A stretch of DNA of 64,000 bases, from assembly GCF_019976755.1 (NCBI RefSeq), contig NZ_AP023441.1:1981501-2045500 (forward strand), in the 5' to 3' direction. This DNA comes from Nostoc sp. MS1 (lineage in GTDB: Bacteria > Cyanobacteriota > Cyanobacteriia > Cyanobacteriales > Nostocaceae). Below the pieces are notes generated by a model that searched no databases, was not told where the DNA came from, and saw only the letters and a list, made by a program, of their open reading frames with translations. How positions within the stretch are numbered: position 1 is the first letter of the stretch; each line of letters starts with the position of its first letter. The translations under genes and the position numbers were made by a program. Positions 54,208-62,750 of the stretch are shown here, in pieces.

Positions 54208-54492
54208 ACAATAGAAGAGGTGATCGGTGGATAGTTGAGAATGGATGCAATTAACAGCATCTTGCGATGGAGATGCTGTTACCCTGATCAGGGCAGTATT
54301 AACTGTGTGACGTACCCTATGAGACTATAGTAGTGGTCTATTTAGGGTTTAAAAAAAAGTAAGTTTGAAAAAATGTATATTGCAAACACAGCCCCAGTAC
54401 AATACTTGAGGCTGGTGATGCTGATAATAGCCCGTAATGGTTTATTGTATAAATAAATTTCTTGACATTAATACTATCGTAAATAGCAATAG

Positions 54493-54837
54493 ATGTCTTT
54501 AAATCTTGAAAAATATCAGAGTCTAGTAATATTACTAGATGAGTTACGTCAGGGGATCATCACACAAATTGATATTGTAGAAGTGCGTCAGCGCCTAACT
54601 GCGTTAAAGCAATTGTTTGGTCAGGAAATTGCACCTGTAGCTGAGGACGATTGGCGTATCCAGTCTTATAAAACGGAAATTAGCAAACAATTACGTCTTT
54701 TAGAGGTAGATGTCATGTTTCTGCAAGGGGCGCGACAACCCACAACGGCACAAACAAGACTCAATGTAATTAGCGATCGCCTTAATACTTTAATTCAATA
54801 CTGCGATGCGATACTGCAACAAAATACACAGGAATAG
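54493..54837 (+). CDS. patD: Heterocyst frequency control protein, PatD-like
   Basis: A 114-residue helical protein. The segment YKTEISKQLRLLEVDVMFLQGARQPTTAQTRL and the ending LIQYCDAILQQ (read in parts) match my memory of PatD, a small protein controlled by NtcA that tunes heterocyst frequency in Anabaena and interacts with the division protein FtsZ. There is no signal peptide or membrane helix. A TTGACA (54462-54467) lies 26 bases before the ATG, but no matching -10 box was found. Divergent from spoT with 285 bases between, so the two may share regulatory DNA. Family assignment is moderately sure. The 3' flank runs into CTCCC repeats. Confidence 0.65.
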   Translation: MSLNLEKYQSLVILLDELRQGIITQIDIVEVRQRLTALKQLFGQEIAPVAEDDWRIQSYKTEISKQLRLLEVDVMFLQGARQPTTAQTRLNVISDRLNTLIQYCDAILQQNTQE

Positions 54838-54887
54838 GCAGTTGACAGTTGTTATTCTCCTCTCCTCCCTCATCCCTCTCATCTCCC

Positions 54888-55499
54888 TCATCTCCCCACT
54901 CCCCACTCCCCACTCCCCACTCCCTTCATTAAAACTTGCATCGTCCGACGCATATAGGTTTCTAATGGTTCTGTTGTCGGTTGAAAAATCAGAGCGTAAT
55001 AGAGAGAGCCGCTTAAGAGGTTGATAATTAAATCAATGTCGGCATCTGGTTTAATTTCTTGTCTGGACTTAGCCCGTTTTAGTATTGTAGCAAAGGCTTC
55101 GCGTCTGGGTTTAGTGTATTTTGCCCAGTAGAGTTGAGCAAATTGGGGGTTGTTGGATGCAGTGCTGATGATGAGGGCGAGTGTTTGTCTGCCTAAGTGA
55201 CTAAATATTTTTTGGGACATATCATCAAGGAGAATATCCATATCCCCCCAAAAACTACCAGTGTCGGGTATTTGGATATCTTCTCTAAGGCTTTCAATGG
55301 CATCGGCTACTAATTCTTCTTTGGAATTGTAGCGTCTATAAATGGTTGTTTTACCCACGCCAGCACGAGAAGCGATCGCTTCTATGCTCATGCTTTGATA
55401 CCCTACTTCGGCGAGTAAATCTAGGGTAGCTTGCAAAATTGCTTGGTCTGCTTGGGTGCTTCTGGGTCGTCCTGAAGGATTTTGGATCTGCTTGTTCAT
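54888..55499 (-). CDS. TetR family repressor
   Basis: From the ATG at 55499 the protein has 203 residues (the frame extends to 55541 but lacks a better start). Residues about 20-65 carry the TetR helix-turn-helix: SIEAIASRAGVGKTTIYRRYNSKEEL in parts. The rest is an all-helical ligand-binding domain. It is divergent from a 14-helix MFS efflux gene, with a perfect 19-base palindrome in the gap, so it most likely represses that pump until an inducer binds. The last 11 residues (GVGSGEWGVGR) are encoded by a CCCCACT heptad repeat and are probably not functional. Confidence 0.9.
   Translation of the reverse strand: MNKQIQNPSGRPRSTQADQAILQATLDLLAEVGYQSMSIEAIASRAGVGKTTIYRRYNSKEELVADAIESLREDIQIPDTGSFWGDMDILLDDMSQKIFSHLGRQTLALIISTASNNPQFAQLYWAKYTKPRREAFATILKRAKSRQEIKPDADIDLIINLLSGSLYYALIFQPTTEPLETYMRRTMQVLMKGVGSGEWGVGR
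54894..54921. repeat. CCCCACT heptads within the tetR 3' end
   Basis: Four perfect CCCCACT units (54894-54921) lie inside the coding end of tetR, followed upstream by pyrimidine-rich CTCCCTC sequence between patD and tetR. The repeat supplies the terminal residues and stop context. Confidence 0.8.
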
Positions 55500-55565
55500 G
55501 AATCTATCATGCCTTAGCAGGATTCTAATTTTTTCTGCCAATTTATCCTTGACTGCTTAAATACG

Positions 55566-55584
55566 ATACGCTACTGTAGCGTAT
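55566..55584. promoter_or_regulatory. Perfect 19-base palindrome: TetR operator
   Basis: ATACGCTAC, a central T, then GTAGCGTAT (55566-55584) form a perfect 9-bp inverted repeat. It sits 67 bases before tetR and 75 bases before the MFS start, in the shared divergent region. Size and symmetry fit TetR-family operators. Confidence 0.7.
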
Positions 55585-55659
55585 ATATATTTAACTTTTC
55601 TTTATATCTGTAAACCCAAGGTTAATTGCCAAGGCTACAGTAATCATCTGGTAGAAAAA

Positions 55660-57249
55660 ATGGCTAGTATTTCCAAAGCATCTACTGTTAACGCATCGGG
55701 CTATGTCCAGGGGCCTTTAAAATGGGCGATCGCCTTTTCGGCTTCCTTGGGGGCAATTTTGGAGGTGATAGATACCAGCATCGTCAACGTAGCGCTGACG
55801 GATATGCAGGCTAGTTTAGGGGCGACTGTGAGCGAAATTGGTTGGGTGGTAACAGGATATGCGATCGCTAACGTTGTCTTAATTCCCTTATCCGCTTGGT
55901 TAGGTGATTACTTTGGTAAAAAAAGCTACTTCATATTTTCCCTAATAGGGTTTACCATCGCCTCAGTATTGTGTGGGTTATCCTTCAATCTGCCCATGTT
56001 GGTGATTTCTCGCATTTTGCAAGGATTGTGTGGTGGTGGTTTACTAGCCAAAGCCCAAGCAATTCTTTTTGAAACATTTTCCCCAGAAGAACAAGGTTTA
56101 GCACAAGCTGTATTTGGCGTAGGTGTAATAGCAGGGCCAGCAATAGGCCCCACTTTAGGAGGTTTTTTAGTTGATGGTTTAGGCTGGCAGTGGATTTTCT
56201 TTGTCAACATTCCCTTCGGAATCTTAGCAGTAGCGATGTCTTGGATGTTTCTACCTAAAGATAAACCTAAAAATAAAGCACGCAATCATTCTGTTGACTG
56301 GTTAGGAATTGGGTTGTTGATTGTAGCTGTTGGCTGTATGCAAACCGTATTGGAGGAAGGAGAGAAAGAAGAGTGGTTTTCTTCCGGTTTCATTACGAGT
56401 TTAGCCATTGCTAGCGTCATCGGTTTGGCTTTGTTTATTTGGTGGGAGTTGAAAACAGCGTATCCTGCTGTTGATTTAAGAGTTTTACGCCACCGTTCCT
56501 TAGCGGCTGGAAGCTTTTTATCAGCCCTTGTAGGTATGGGTTTGTATGGCGCATTATTTGTAGTGCCAATTTTTACTCAAAGTATATTGCAATTTACAGC
56601 AAGTCAGACAGGATGGTTATTAGCACCAGGGGCGTTAGCATCAGCGATTGTGATGGTGATGTTAGGCAAATTATCTACTAAAGTTGATGCCCGAATCTTA
56701 ATTGCGATCGGTGCTGTGGGAACTGCGTCCGTCATGTTTGACTTATCAAAGCTGACAATAGATACCGGAACTGATGATTTATTTTGGCCTTTAATATGGC
56801 GTGGGGCGTTTACAGTTTTAATGTTTCTGCCGTTAAGTTTAGCAACTCTCGGCCCCTTGCCCAAACAAGATATTTCTGCTGGTTCAGGATTTTACAACCT
56901 CACCCGACAACTAGGCGGTAGTATTGGCATTGCTCTACTTACCACCGTACTGGATAAACGCGAAGCTTTTCACCAAGCAATTCTATCAGCGAACCTCAGC
57001 CCTTACAATGCCGAAACAAATGAACGTCTTAATATGTTACAAGGTGCATTACAAGCACAAGGTATAGATGCAGCCACAGCCGGACAACAAGCACTAGCCT
57101 TACTTCAGCAAACTGTAAATACTCAAGCGGCTGTTTTGTCGTTTGCAGATATCTTTCGTGTCGTTGGGGTGGCGTTCCTCTGTTCCTTACCCCTGTTATT
57201 ATTCTTAGGCAAAGGCGGCGCAGGAGCAAAAGCACCTGTAGGACATTAA
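55660..57249 (+). CDS. MFS drug:proton antiporter, DHA2 (EmrB/QacA) family
   Basis: A 529-residue inner-membrane exporter with about 14 hydrophobic helices. Family motifs: IDTSIVNVALTDMQASLG near the start (motif D1), GWVVTGYAIANVVLIPLSAWLGDYFGKK (in parts: motif A after helix 2), and GPTLGGFLVDGLGWQWIFFVNIPFG region (motif C, typical of antiporters). The length fits DHA2 rather than the 12-helix DHA1. It would expel toxic organic compounds using the proton gradient. A TetR gene is divergent with a palindromic operator between. No EmrA-like membrane fusion gene is adjacent, so it may work alone or with a distant partner. Confidence 0.93.
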   Translation: MASISKASTVNASGYVQGPLKWAIAFSASLGAILEVIDTSIVNVALTDMQASLGATVSEIGWVVTGYAIANVVLIPLSAWLGDYFGKKSYFIFSLIGFTIASVLCGLSFNLPMLVISRILQGLCGGGLLAKAQAILFETFSPEEQGLAQAVFGVGVIAGPAIGPTLGGFLVDGLGWQWIFFVNIPFGILAVAMSWMFLPKDKPKNKARNHSVDWLGIGLLIVAVGCMQTVLEEGEKEEWFSSGFITSLAIASVIGLALFIWWELKTAYPAVDLRVLRHRSLAAGSFLSALVGMGLYGALFVVPIFTQSILQFTASQTGWLLAPGALASAIVMVMLGKLSTKVDARILIAIGAVGTASVMFDLSKLTIDTGTDDLFWPLIWRGAFTVLMFLPLSLATLGPLPKQDISAGSGFYNLTRQLGGSIGIALLTTVLDKREAFHQAILSANLSPYNAETNERLNMLQGALQAQGIDAATAGQQALALLQQTVNTQAAVLSFADIFRVVGVAFLCSLPLLLFLGKGGAGAKAPVGH

Positions 57250-57446
57250 GGTAAATGAAGAAAAAGGTACTTAAAGAGCAGTAATAAGTTACACATTACT
57301 ATTGTTTGGGAATACTGAGAATTAGGGTAGAGGATTGGTGCAAATTCTTAAATGAGAGATTGTTTTAGCCTTTGCCTTAAAATAGAGTATTTCCTGGGTG
57401 TAAGTGTTTTGAATACCTATACCCCCTATATAGACAGAAGTTGTAG

Positions 57447-57830
57447 TTAGTTTGGTTGTAAAGTTTCTAAAGTCAAGATTCCTTGAGGTTTATTAACAAT
57501 AAGTTGCATAATGTCCAACCACGCAGAACCCATTAAAGTATCGGGAATATTATCTCCAACATGAACAGGAATAGCAAACTCAGTAGCATCAATGATGACT
57601 CTGCCTTCATACAAATTGAACTGTCCTTCACCGCGTGCAGTTGTCATAGAAATTTGGGCAGCAATTCTTAACCACTCCAAGGCTTCTAAGTCTTGGGTGT
57701 TAATGGCTAACCATCCAGCCGTAAAGCCAGTATCAAACAAAGCTTCGACAGAAAACATATCTCCATTAGCAGCAACCAATTGGATCTCAAACCATAACTC
57801 ACCATTATCTCCAAAATAACCTACACCCAT
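57447..57830 (-). CDS. Clan AA (retropepsin-like) aspartic protease
   Basis: The ATG at 57830 gives 127 residues. The single aspartic active-site motif is ALFDTGFTAGWLAI (D-T-G), as in retropepsin-fold proteases that act as homodimers, and the late hydrophobic-glycine segment LMGSAWLDIMQLIV matches the second conserved element. The beginning GYFGDNGELWFEIQLVAANG is beta-rich. No signal peptide. The start overlaps by 10 bases the stop of the preceding gene, so translation is probably coupled. Such small proteases with an upstream partner recur in cyanobacteria; substrate unknown. A TTG at 57842 is a possible earlier start. Confidence 0.78.
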   Translation of the reverse strand: MGVGYFGDNGELWFEIQLVAANGDMFSVEALFDTGFTAGWLAINTQDLEALEWLRIAAQISMTTARGEGQFNLYEGRVIIDATEFAIPVHVGDNIPDTLMGSAWLDIMQLIVNKPQGILTLETLQPN

Positions 57831-58141
57831 AATCTGCCACAAGTTCCAGTATCATTTAGTCGAAAGATAGTTAGCTTCATATGGGTATCGCTATAAGAAT
57901 GACGAATTTTTTGGCTTAGTCCTATTAAAGTTTGATCAATTAAATAATTTTCACTGTCAGGGTCAATAGCAATAAACCAGTTATAATGCTTCTCTATTAA
58001 CTGCTCTCTTAGGCGATCGAAAATAACACGACATCGTATGGCAAGAGTATTACTCTGTTCTTGACGACGGTTAAGTTCTTCTGGGGTGATAGCAGATGCT
58101 GGTAGGATACGGCTACGGCGAGGTTGGGAAACTTGAGTCAT
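57821..58141 (-). CDS. Partner protein of the retropepsin-like protease
   Basis: The ATG at 58141 gives 106 residues beginning TQVSQPRRSRILPASAI, followed by a helical part (EELNRRQEQSNTLAIRCRVIF) and a strand-rich part (YNWFIAIDPDSENYLID) with no recognised motif. Its stop overlaps the start of the protease gene by 10 bases, showing a coupled pair. The layout of a small upstream protein followed by an effector-like enzyme resembles toxin-antitoxin pairs, but no toxin family is recognised. The frame extends upstream to 58231, which would overlap the divergent small gene and is less likely. Confidence 0.65.
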   Translation of the reverse strand: MTQVSQPRRSRILPASAITPEELNRRQEQSNTLAIRCRVIFDRLREQLIEKHYNWFIAIDPDSENYLIDQTLIGLSQKIRHSYSDTHMKLTIFRLNDTGTCGRLWV

Positions 58142-58184
58142 ATTAAAGATAAGTGCTTGTGTACCTTGATTATGGCGTGATACG

Positions 58185-58388
58185 TTGCAGATTTTGGCAG
58201 AACACATTTTACCCAAGGAAAAAAAGACCAAATTAGTTAATTTACTTCAGTATTGGATTGATGAAGATGATACTGAGGAACAGAAAGAGACTGGAGAGTA
58301 TTTAATTCAAGCTCTGGACGAAGATAGATTATCAAATCGTCAGTTATTTCCTGTTGAGTTAAAGGGTGTAACTTGGTTAGTCGGGTAA
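58185..58388 (+). CDS. Small acidic hypothetical protein
   Basis: A 67-residue protein with DEDDTEEQKETGEYLIQALD in the middle and a conserved-looking end LSNRQLFPVELKGVTWLVG, which I recall in other cyanobacterial hypothetical proteins. The only initiators in frame are TTG codons (58185 and 58194), so the exact start is unsure. It is divergent from the protease-partner gene, 43 bases apart. No function assigned. The coding-like composition and recognisable ending support a real gene. Confidence 0.5.
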   Translation: MQILAEHILPKEKKTKLVNLLQYWIDEDDTEEQKETGEYLIQALDEDRLSNRQLFPVELKGVTWLVG

Positions 58389-58507
58389 TATTTTTGAATG
58401 CAGTACAGCCCAGCGATTTCATTACCTCGAACAGCTATTTAAAGAATTTGATACACTAGCTTAAATTTAAAAATATCTAAGCTAGTGGCTTTGGGCTGAT
58501 AACTATT

Positions 58508-60160
58508 ATGAGTAAAGAATTATTTTGTATAGAAAATTTGCGTGTCGCCTATCCGCAGCGTCGTGGGGAAGAACTACGGTGGGCCATTGATGATGTATCT
58601 TTTACCTTACAACCAGGGGAAAGGATGGGTTTGGTGGGTGAATCTGGTTGTGGTAAATCTACCTTGGGACGGGCGGCAATGCGTTTATTGCCAGCTTCTA
58701 GCCAGGTGGAAGGACGGGTATTATTTCAGGGTAAATCGGTATTTGATTTAACTGTACCTCAGTTGCGGAAGTTCCGGGGGGAGGCTGTAGCATTAATTTT
58801 CCAAGACCCAATGACGCGGCTTGACCCGTTGATGACGATTGGCAATCATTGTATTGAAACTTTACAAGCACACTCACCAGAGTTATCAGCGAAGGAAGCT
58901 AAGGAAAAGGCGCTGGCGACTTTGGAGAAGGTGAAAATACCTGCTAGTCGTTGGAATCAGTACCCCCATGAGTTTAGCGGAGGAATGCGGCAAAGGGTAG
59001 CGATCGCTCTCGCTCTCCTCCTCAACCCTAAGTTAATTGTCGCGGATGAACCCACCACTAGTTTAGATGTCACGGTTTCTGCTCAGATACTACAAGAGTT
59101 AACCCGTCTGTGTAGTGAGGAAAATATGGCGCTGTTGCTAATTTCTCACGATTTGGCAATGGTGGCTGAGTATTGTGACCGTATTGGTGTGATGTATAAC
59201 GGCAAGATGGTCGAAATGGGTGCTACTGAGTCGGTGTTTAGAAACCCCCAACATGAATATACGCGATCGCTCTTACAAGCAGCTCTGCATATCCAAGCAG
59301 TAGATGAGGGGAGTCAGGATTTAGGCTTGGGGAGTGCGGATACAACTCAAACTCCCATCCTGCGGATTACGGAACTGAAGCAACACTATACTATTGAGCC
59401 TAATTTTATAGAACGCTTGTTTAAGGCGGAAAGTCAGACAATTAAGGCTGTAGATGGGATTAATTTAGAACTATATCCTGGGGAAATTTTGGGTTTAGTG
59501 GGTGAATCTGGATGTGGTAAGAGTACGCTTTCACGGACAATTTTGCAGTTAATTCGTCCGACATCTGGCAAAGTTGAGTTTTTAGGTCAAGATTTAACTC
59601 GGTTATCGCGTCAAGAAATTCGCGCTTCCCGGCGACAAATTCAAATGGTCTTCCAAGATCCCCATGCTTGTCTCAACCCTGCGATGACGGTAGGAGAAAG
59701 TATTGCTGACCCCCTATTAATACACAACCTAGCTGATGCGGCTAAGGCTAAAGAACAAGTTTTATGGATGTTGCAAAAGGTAGGCTTAACACCACCAGAA
59801 GTTTATTACCAGCGTTACCCATCCGATTTATCTGGGGGACAACAGCAAAGAGTGGCGATCGCTCGTGCTTTGATTACTCGTCCTAAAATGTTAATCTGCG
59901 ATGAACCTGTGAGTATGTTGGATGCGAGTGTCCAGTCGCAGGTGCTGGATTTGATGTTACAGTTAAAAGAAGAATTTGAGTTAACTTACTTGTTTATTAC
60001 TCATGACTTGTGGTTAGCGAGGTTTTTGTGCGATCGTATTGCGGTGATGCACGGGGGTAAAATTGTCGAACTTGGCCCCACCAAACAGATTTTCGCTAAT
60101 CCACAACATCCATATACTCAAACTCTTTTAGCTGCTGCACCTCTACTCGCCAGAGCTTAA
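58508..60160 (+). CDS. Fused oligopeptide/dipeptide ABC transporter ATPase
   Basis: A 550-residue protein with two complete ABC ATPase modules, equivalent to DppD and DppF joined (as in GsiA/YejF). Module 1: Walker A GESGCGKST, signature FSGGMRQR, Walker B LIVADEPTTSLD, H-loop LLISHDLAM. Module 2 (from about residue 290): GESGCGKST, LSGGQQQR, LICDEPVSMLD and LFITHDLWL. Each has the C-terminal oligopeptide-type extension (NPQHEYTRSLLQA, NPQHPYTQTLLAA). It would power uptake of peptides, glutathione or nickel-type substrates through membrane permeases encoded elsewhere; no permease or binding-protein gene is adjacent, which is unusual for bacteria but frequent in cyanobacteria. Confidence 0.94.
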   Translation: MSKELFCIENLRVAYPQRRGEELRWAIDDVSFTLQPGERMGLVGESGCGKSTLGRAAMRLLPASSQVEGRVLFQGKSVFDLTVPQLRKFRGEAVALIFQDPMTRLDPLMTIGNHCIETLQAHSPELSAKEAKEKALATLEKVKIPASRWNQYPHEFSGGMRQRVAIALALLLNPKLIVADEPTTSLDVTVSAQILQELTRLCSEENMALLLISHDLAMVAEYCDRIGVMYNGKMVEMGATESVFRNPQHEYTRSLLQAALHIQAVDEGSQDLGLGSADTTQTPILRITELKQHYTIEPNFIERLFKAESQTIKAVDGINLELYPGEILGLVGESGCGKSTLSRTILQLIRPTSGKVEFLGQDLTRLSRQEIRASRRQIQMVFQDPHACLNPAMTVGESIADPLLIHNLADAAKAKEQVLWMLQKVGLTPPEVYYQRYPSDLSGGQQQRVAIARALITRPKMLICDEPVSMLDASVQSQVLDLMLQLKEEFELTYLFITHDLWLARFLCDRIAVMHGGKIVELGPTKQIFANPQHPYTQTLLAAAPLLARA

Positions 60161-60215
60161 TAGAATCAAAATAAAGAGTTAGCTACTCTTGCCTAACTCT
60201 TAATTCCTACTACTT

Positions 60216-61133
60216 TTAATTACTACCTTCCAACAATTTAACTCTGTCGCCACTTGAACCATATAATTCCACAAATCTTTTGAAAAGCTGCATATTAGCT
60301 TGTTTAGAAAATTTGCTCAATTTGAACAAACGTTCTATATTGACTTCAGTCAGATTACGTAAATAAGGCAAGTCTTCAAACAAAGTTAAACAAGAAGCAA
60401 AGTGTAATAAAACTTGCAACAGTGGTTTAGGCCAGCCTAAGTCACTGTAAATTTCAATAAATAAATGGTGTTCCCTTTCATTTAAAGGAAAAGCATAAAA
60501 TATGACAGTGATTCTTTTATTGTCATAAACGGGAATACTCAACTCAACAGTATAAGGAGTGTGCAATATCAAATCCACTTCTACTATAGGTTGTCGCCAA
60601 ATTCTCAAAGCATTGATGGGCGAATCTAAAAGTGTACTAAATTTGATAACTCCGCCAAATCTTGTTGGTTGAAACTCACTAACACTCAAAACTCGCAAGT
60701 TATTCAAACTAAATTTGTGAATAGTTTCTAGATGCTTCAGGTTTAGTAGATGGTAAATTTGGCAAAGATAAGGGAAGGGTAAAATATACTCCTGGCTAAT
60801 CATGTGCCGTTTTTTAAGCTCAAACCTATCAGTTGGATTTGTACATAATAAACCTGTATCATCATTAGGTTGAGTTTCTGGTTTTAAATAAATCCAACTG
60901 ATAAAGAAGAAAGTTGTCGTCAGAAGTTGGAAAATTTCTTGTGCAGATATATAACTATCAGCAAATGCAGACATACTTCTGTCTGTTATACCAAAAATCC
61001 AAGAGGGAATGCCAATTAGCCAAATCCCCGATTTTAGTTTATTTATAAATTGATAAACTTCTAATTCTATGGAAGTATTTGCTTCTTGTTGATCTTCTAT
61101 ATGGTGGATATCTTTAGATAGATTATCAGTCAT
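60216..61133 (-). CDS. Unknown membrane-associated protein
   Basis: A 305-residue protein without recognised family. Near the N-terminus there are two hydrophobic stretches (about 35-50, SGIWLIGIPSWIFGI; about 66-82, IFQLLTTTFFFISWIYL), suggesting two membrane helices, followed by a long soluble part of about 210 residues with FPYLCQIYHLLNLKHLE and KFSTLLDSPINALRIWR. The C-terminus is helical and polar (LFKRFVELYGSSGDRVKLL). It is a single gene, separated by about 55 bases from the convergent ABC gene and 385 bases from the divergent GNAT gene. Codon use looks like its neighbours. No function can be given. Confidence 0.7.
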   Translation of the reverse strand: MTDNLSKDIHHIEDQQEANTSIELEVYQFINKLKSGIWLIGIPSWIFGITDRSMSAFADSYISAQEIFQLLTTTFFFISWIYLKPETQPNDDTGLLCTNPTDRFELKKRHMISQEYILPFPYLCQIYHLLNLKHLETIHKFSLNNLRVLSVSEFQPTRFGGVIKFSTLLDSPINALRIWRQPIVEVDLILHTPYTVELSIPVYDNKRITVIFYAFPLNEREHHLFIEIYSDLGWPKPLLQVLLHFASCLTLFEDLPYLRNLTEVNIERLFKLSKFSKQANMQLFKRFVELYGSSGDRVKLLEGSN

Positions 61134-61518
61134 ATTGATTAAATTTAATTGTTCATTCTTCTCCTATGTTAATGAAAGTTAATATGTATATACTCTGCCT
61201 CTGGCTGGAAAATTATATTTTTAATGTTCTAATTCTGAAGAAGGGTTATTTTCAAAAAATAAAACTATGGACAGAGGAAGTACATCAAATACATTTACAT
61301 CTACTGGTAAAAATATTAAGTATATTTATCTGAAAAATATACAAAAAACCATTAAAACGCAAATTTCAAAAGGTAATATTTGAACTTTTTTCAGTTTAGA
61401 AGTATGTTAAGCACTGATAATCAACTTATAAAGATCACTGTGCAAGGTATAGAATTATTGTTATTAAAGCTATATTATTTGTAAGGATTTTCTCAAAATT
61501 ATTTGCCAACGGATAGTC
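61134..61518. other. AT-rich intergenic region
   Basis: The divergent promoters of the unknown membrane protein and the GNAT gene should be here. No gene, repeat or clear box was recognised. Confidence 0.5.
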
Positions 61519-62010
61519 ATGGCCATTCGTCATGCAATTGCAACTGATTTACCTGCTATTGTAGCTATTTATAATGCTGCTGTGCCTAGCCGCATGGCAA
61601 CTGCTGATTTGGAACCAGTATCTGTGGAAAGTCGTTTGGCTTGGTTTGGTGGGCGATCGCCTACTCAACGTCCCCTTTGGGTAATCGAACAAGAGGGAGT
61701 AATAGCTGGATGGTTGAGTTTCCAATCATTTTACGGCAGGCCAGCCTACGTTTCAACGGCTGAACTCAGTATTTACATCTCGCCATCTTTTCACCGTTGT
61801 GGGTTGGGTAAACAATTGCTAGCTAAAGCAATTCAAGAAAGCCCAAATTTAGGTTTAAAAACTCTATTAGGATTTATTTTCGCTCACAATCAACCTAGCT
61901 TAAAGCTGTTTGCAACTTTTGGATTTCAACAATGGGGACATTTACCCCAAGTTGCAGACTTGGATGGAATGGAACGTGATTTAGTAATTATGGGATTACG
62001 AATTAATTGA
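61519..62010 (+). CDS. GNAT acetyltransferase, phosphinothricin-acetyltransferase-like
   Basis: A 163-residue cytosolic N-acetyltransferase using acetyl-CoA. The start IRHAIATDLPAIVAIYNAAV and ESRLAWFGGRSP are typical of the Pat/Bar/YncA group; motif A with the CoA pyrophosphate loop is SIYISPSFHRCGLGKQLL (pattern Q/R-x-x-G-x-G/A, here RCGLGK), and IFAHNQPSLKLFATFGF contains the conserved Asn of the family. Natural substrates of such enzymes are often amino acids such as methionine sulfone or methionine-derived compounds. Single gene; the neighbour downstream is convergent. Confidence 0.88.
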   Translation: MAIRHAIATDLPAIVAIYNAAVPSRMATADLEPVSVESRLAWFGGRSPTQRPLWVIEQEGVIAGWLSFQSFYGRPAYVSTAELSIYISPSFHRCGLGKQLLAKAIQESPNLGLKTLLGFIFAHNQPSLKLFATFGFQQWGHLPQVADLDGMERDLVIMGLRIN

Positions 62011-62047
62011 GTTTGAGCTCTTTTATTAGTTATAAAATTGTCATTCA

Positions 62048-62623
62048 CTACCAAATCGGTTCCAAGTTCAGTACAAACCCATTTAAAACTTCTTCCCCTG
62101 ATACTGTAGTAGGTGATTCCAAAATCTCAACCTCTCTACCTTCCCTGTAAATCATTACTTGGCGTAATTTACGATTAATTAAAAGACCTAACTGTACACC
62201 GTTATCTATGTATTCTTTCATTTTTTCTTGAGTTACTTTTAAACTGTCAGTTGGTGAAAGTAACTCAATTACAAAATCAGGACATATAGGGGGAAACTTT
62301 TCTTTTTGTTCTTGTGTTAGGGTATTCCATCGCGCCAACTTTATCCAAGCTGCATCAGGAGAACGATCTGCACCATTGGGTAATTTGAAACAAGTCGAGG
62401 AATCAAAGGCAATCCCTGTACCATCTGCATCAGTCCAATTCATTACTTGTTGAGTTATTCTCGCATTTTTATTGCCAGTTTCTCCCCCTGTAGGTGGCAT
62501 AATAATTAATTCTCCCTTAGCAGTGCGTTCAAACCTCAAGTCACTGTTCGCTCGACATAGCTGGAAAAACTGCTCATCTGTTAGTTCTAAGACAGATTGG
62601 AGATTAACTGTTAAAGCATTCAT
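62048..62623 (-). CDS. Uma2 family (DUF820) putative endonuclease
   Basis: A 191-residue protein of the Uma2 family, highly expanded in cyanobacteria. It has a PD-(D/E)XK-like core: the N-terminal LTDEQFFQLCRANSDLRFE, then MPPTGGETGNKNARI, RSPDAAWIKLARW and the acidic element CPDFVIELLSPTD followed by KMKEYIDNGVQLGLLI. The expected D-x(n)-E-x-L residues are present. The cellular role is not established; restriction, mobility and housekeeping have all been suggested. Isolated gene, convergent with the GNAT gene and next to the glycosyltransferase gene. Confidence 0.88.
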   Translation of the reverse strand: MNALTVNLQSVLELTDEQFFQLCRANSDLRFERTAKGELIIMPPTGGETGNKNARITQQVMNWTDADGTGIAFDSSTCFKLPNGADRSPDAAWIKLARWNTLTQEQKEKFPPICPDFVIELLSPTDSLKVTQEKMKEYIDNGVQLGLLINRKLRQVMIYREGREVEILESPTTVSGEEVLNGFVLNLEPIW

Positions 62624-62750
62624 GATGATATCTCTTCTGGAAATATTAAATCAATATAGACACTATTTTACCCTCTTTATTTCTGACTCATGCCTATAAA
62701 AATGGTGTGCATTGCCTCATAACAGTAAAACAACACGGTGACTGAAGTTT

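Noticed and set aside
54431..54492. NtcA-type promoter before patD
   Set aside because: TTGACA is present but no GTA-N8-TAC site and no -10 box at the right distance.
54806..55024. Plus-strand frame between patD and tetR
   Set aside because: Mainly pyrimidine-rich repeat and antisense to tetR.
58177..58231. Longer start (58231) for the protease-partner gene
   Set aside because: Would overlap the divergent small gene; the ATG at 58141 starts the sequence that looks conserved.
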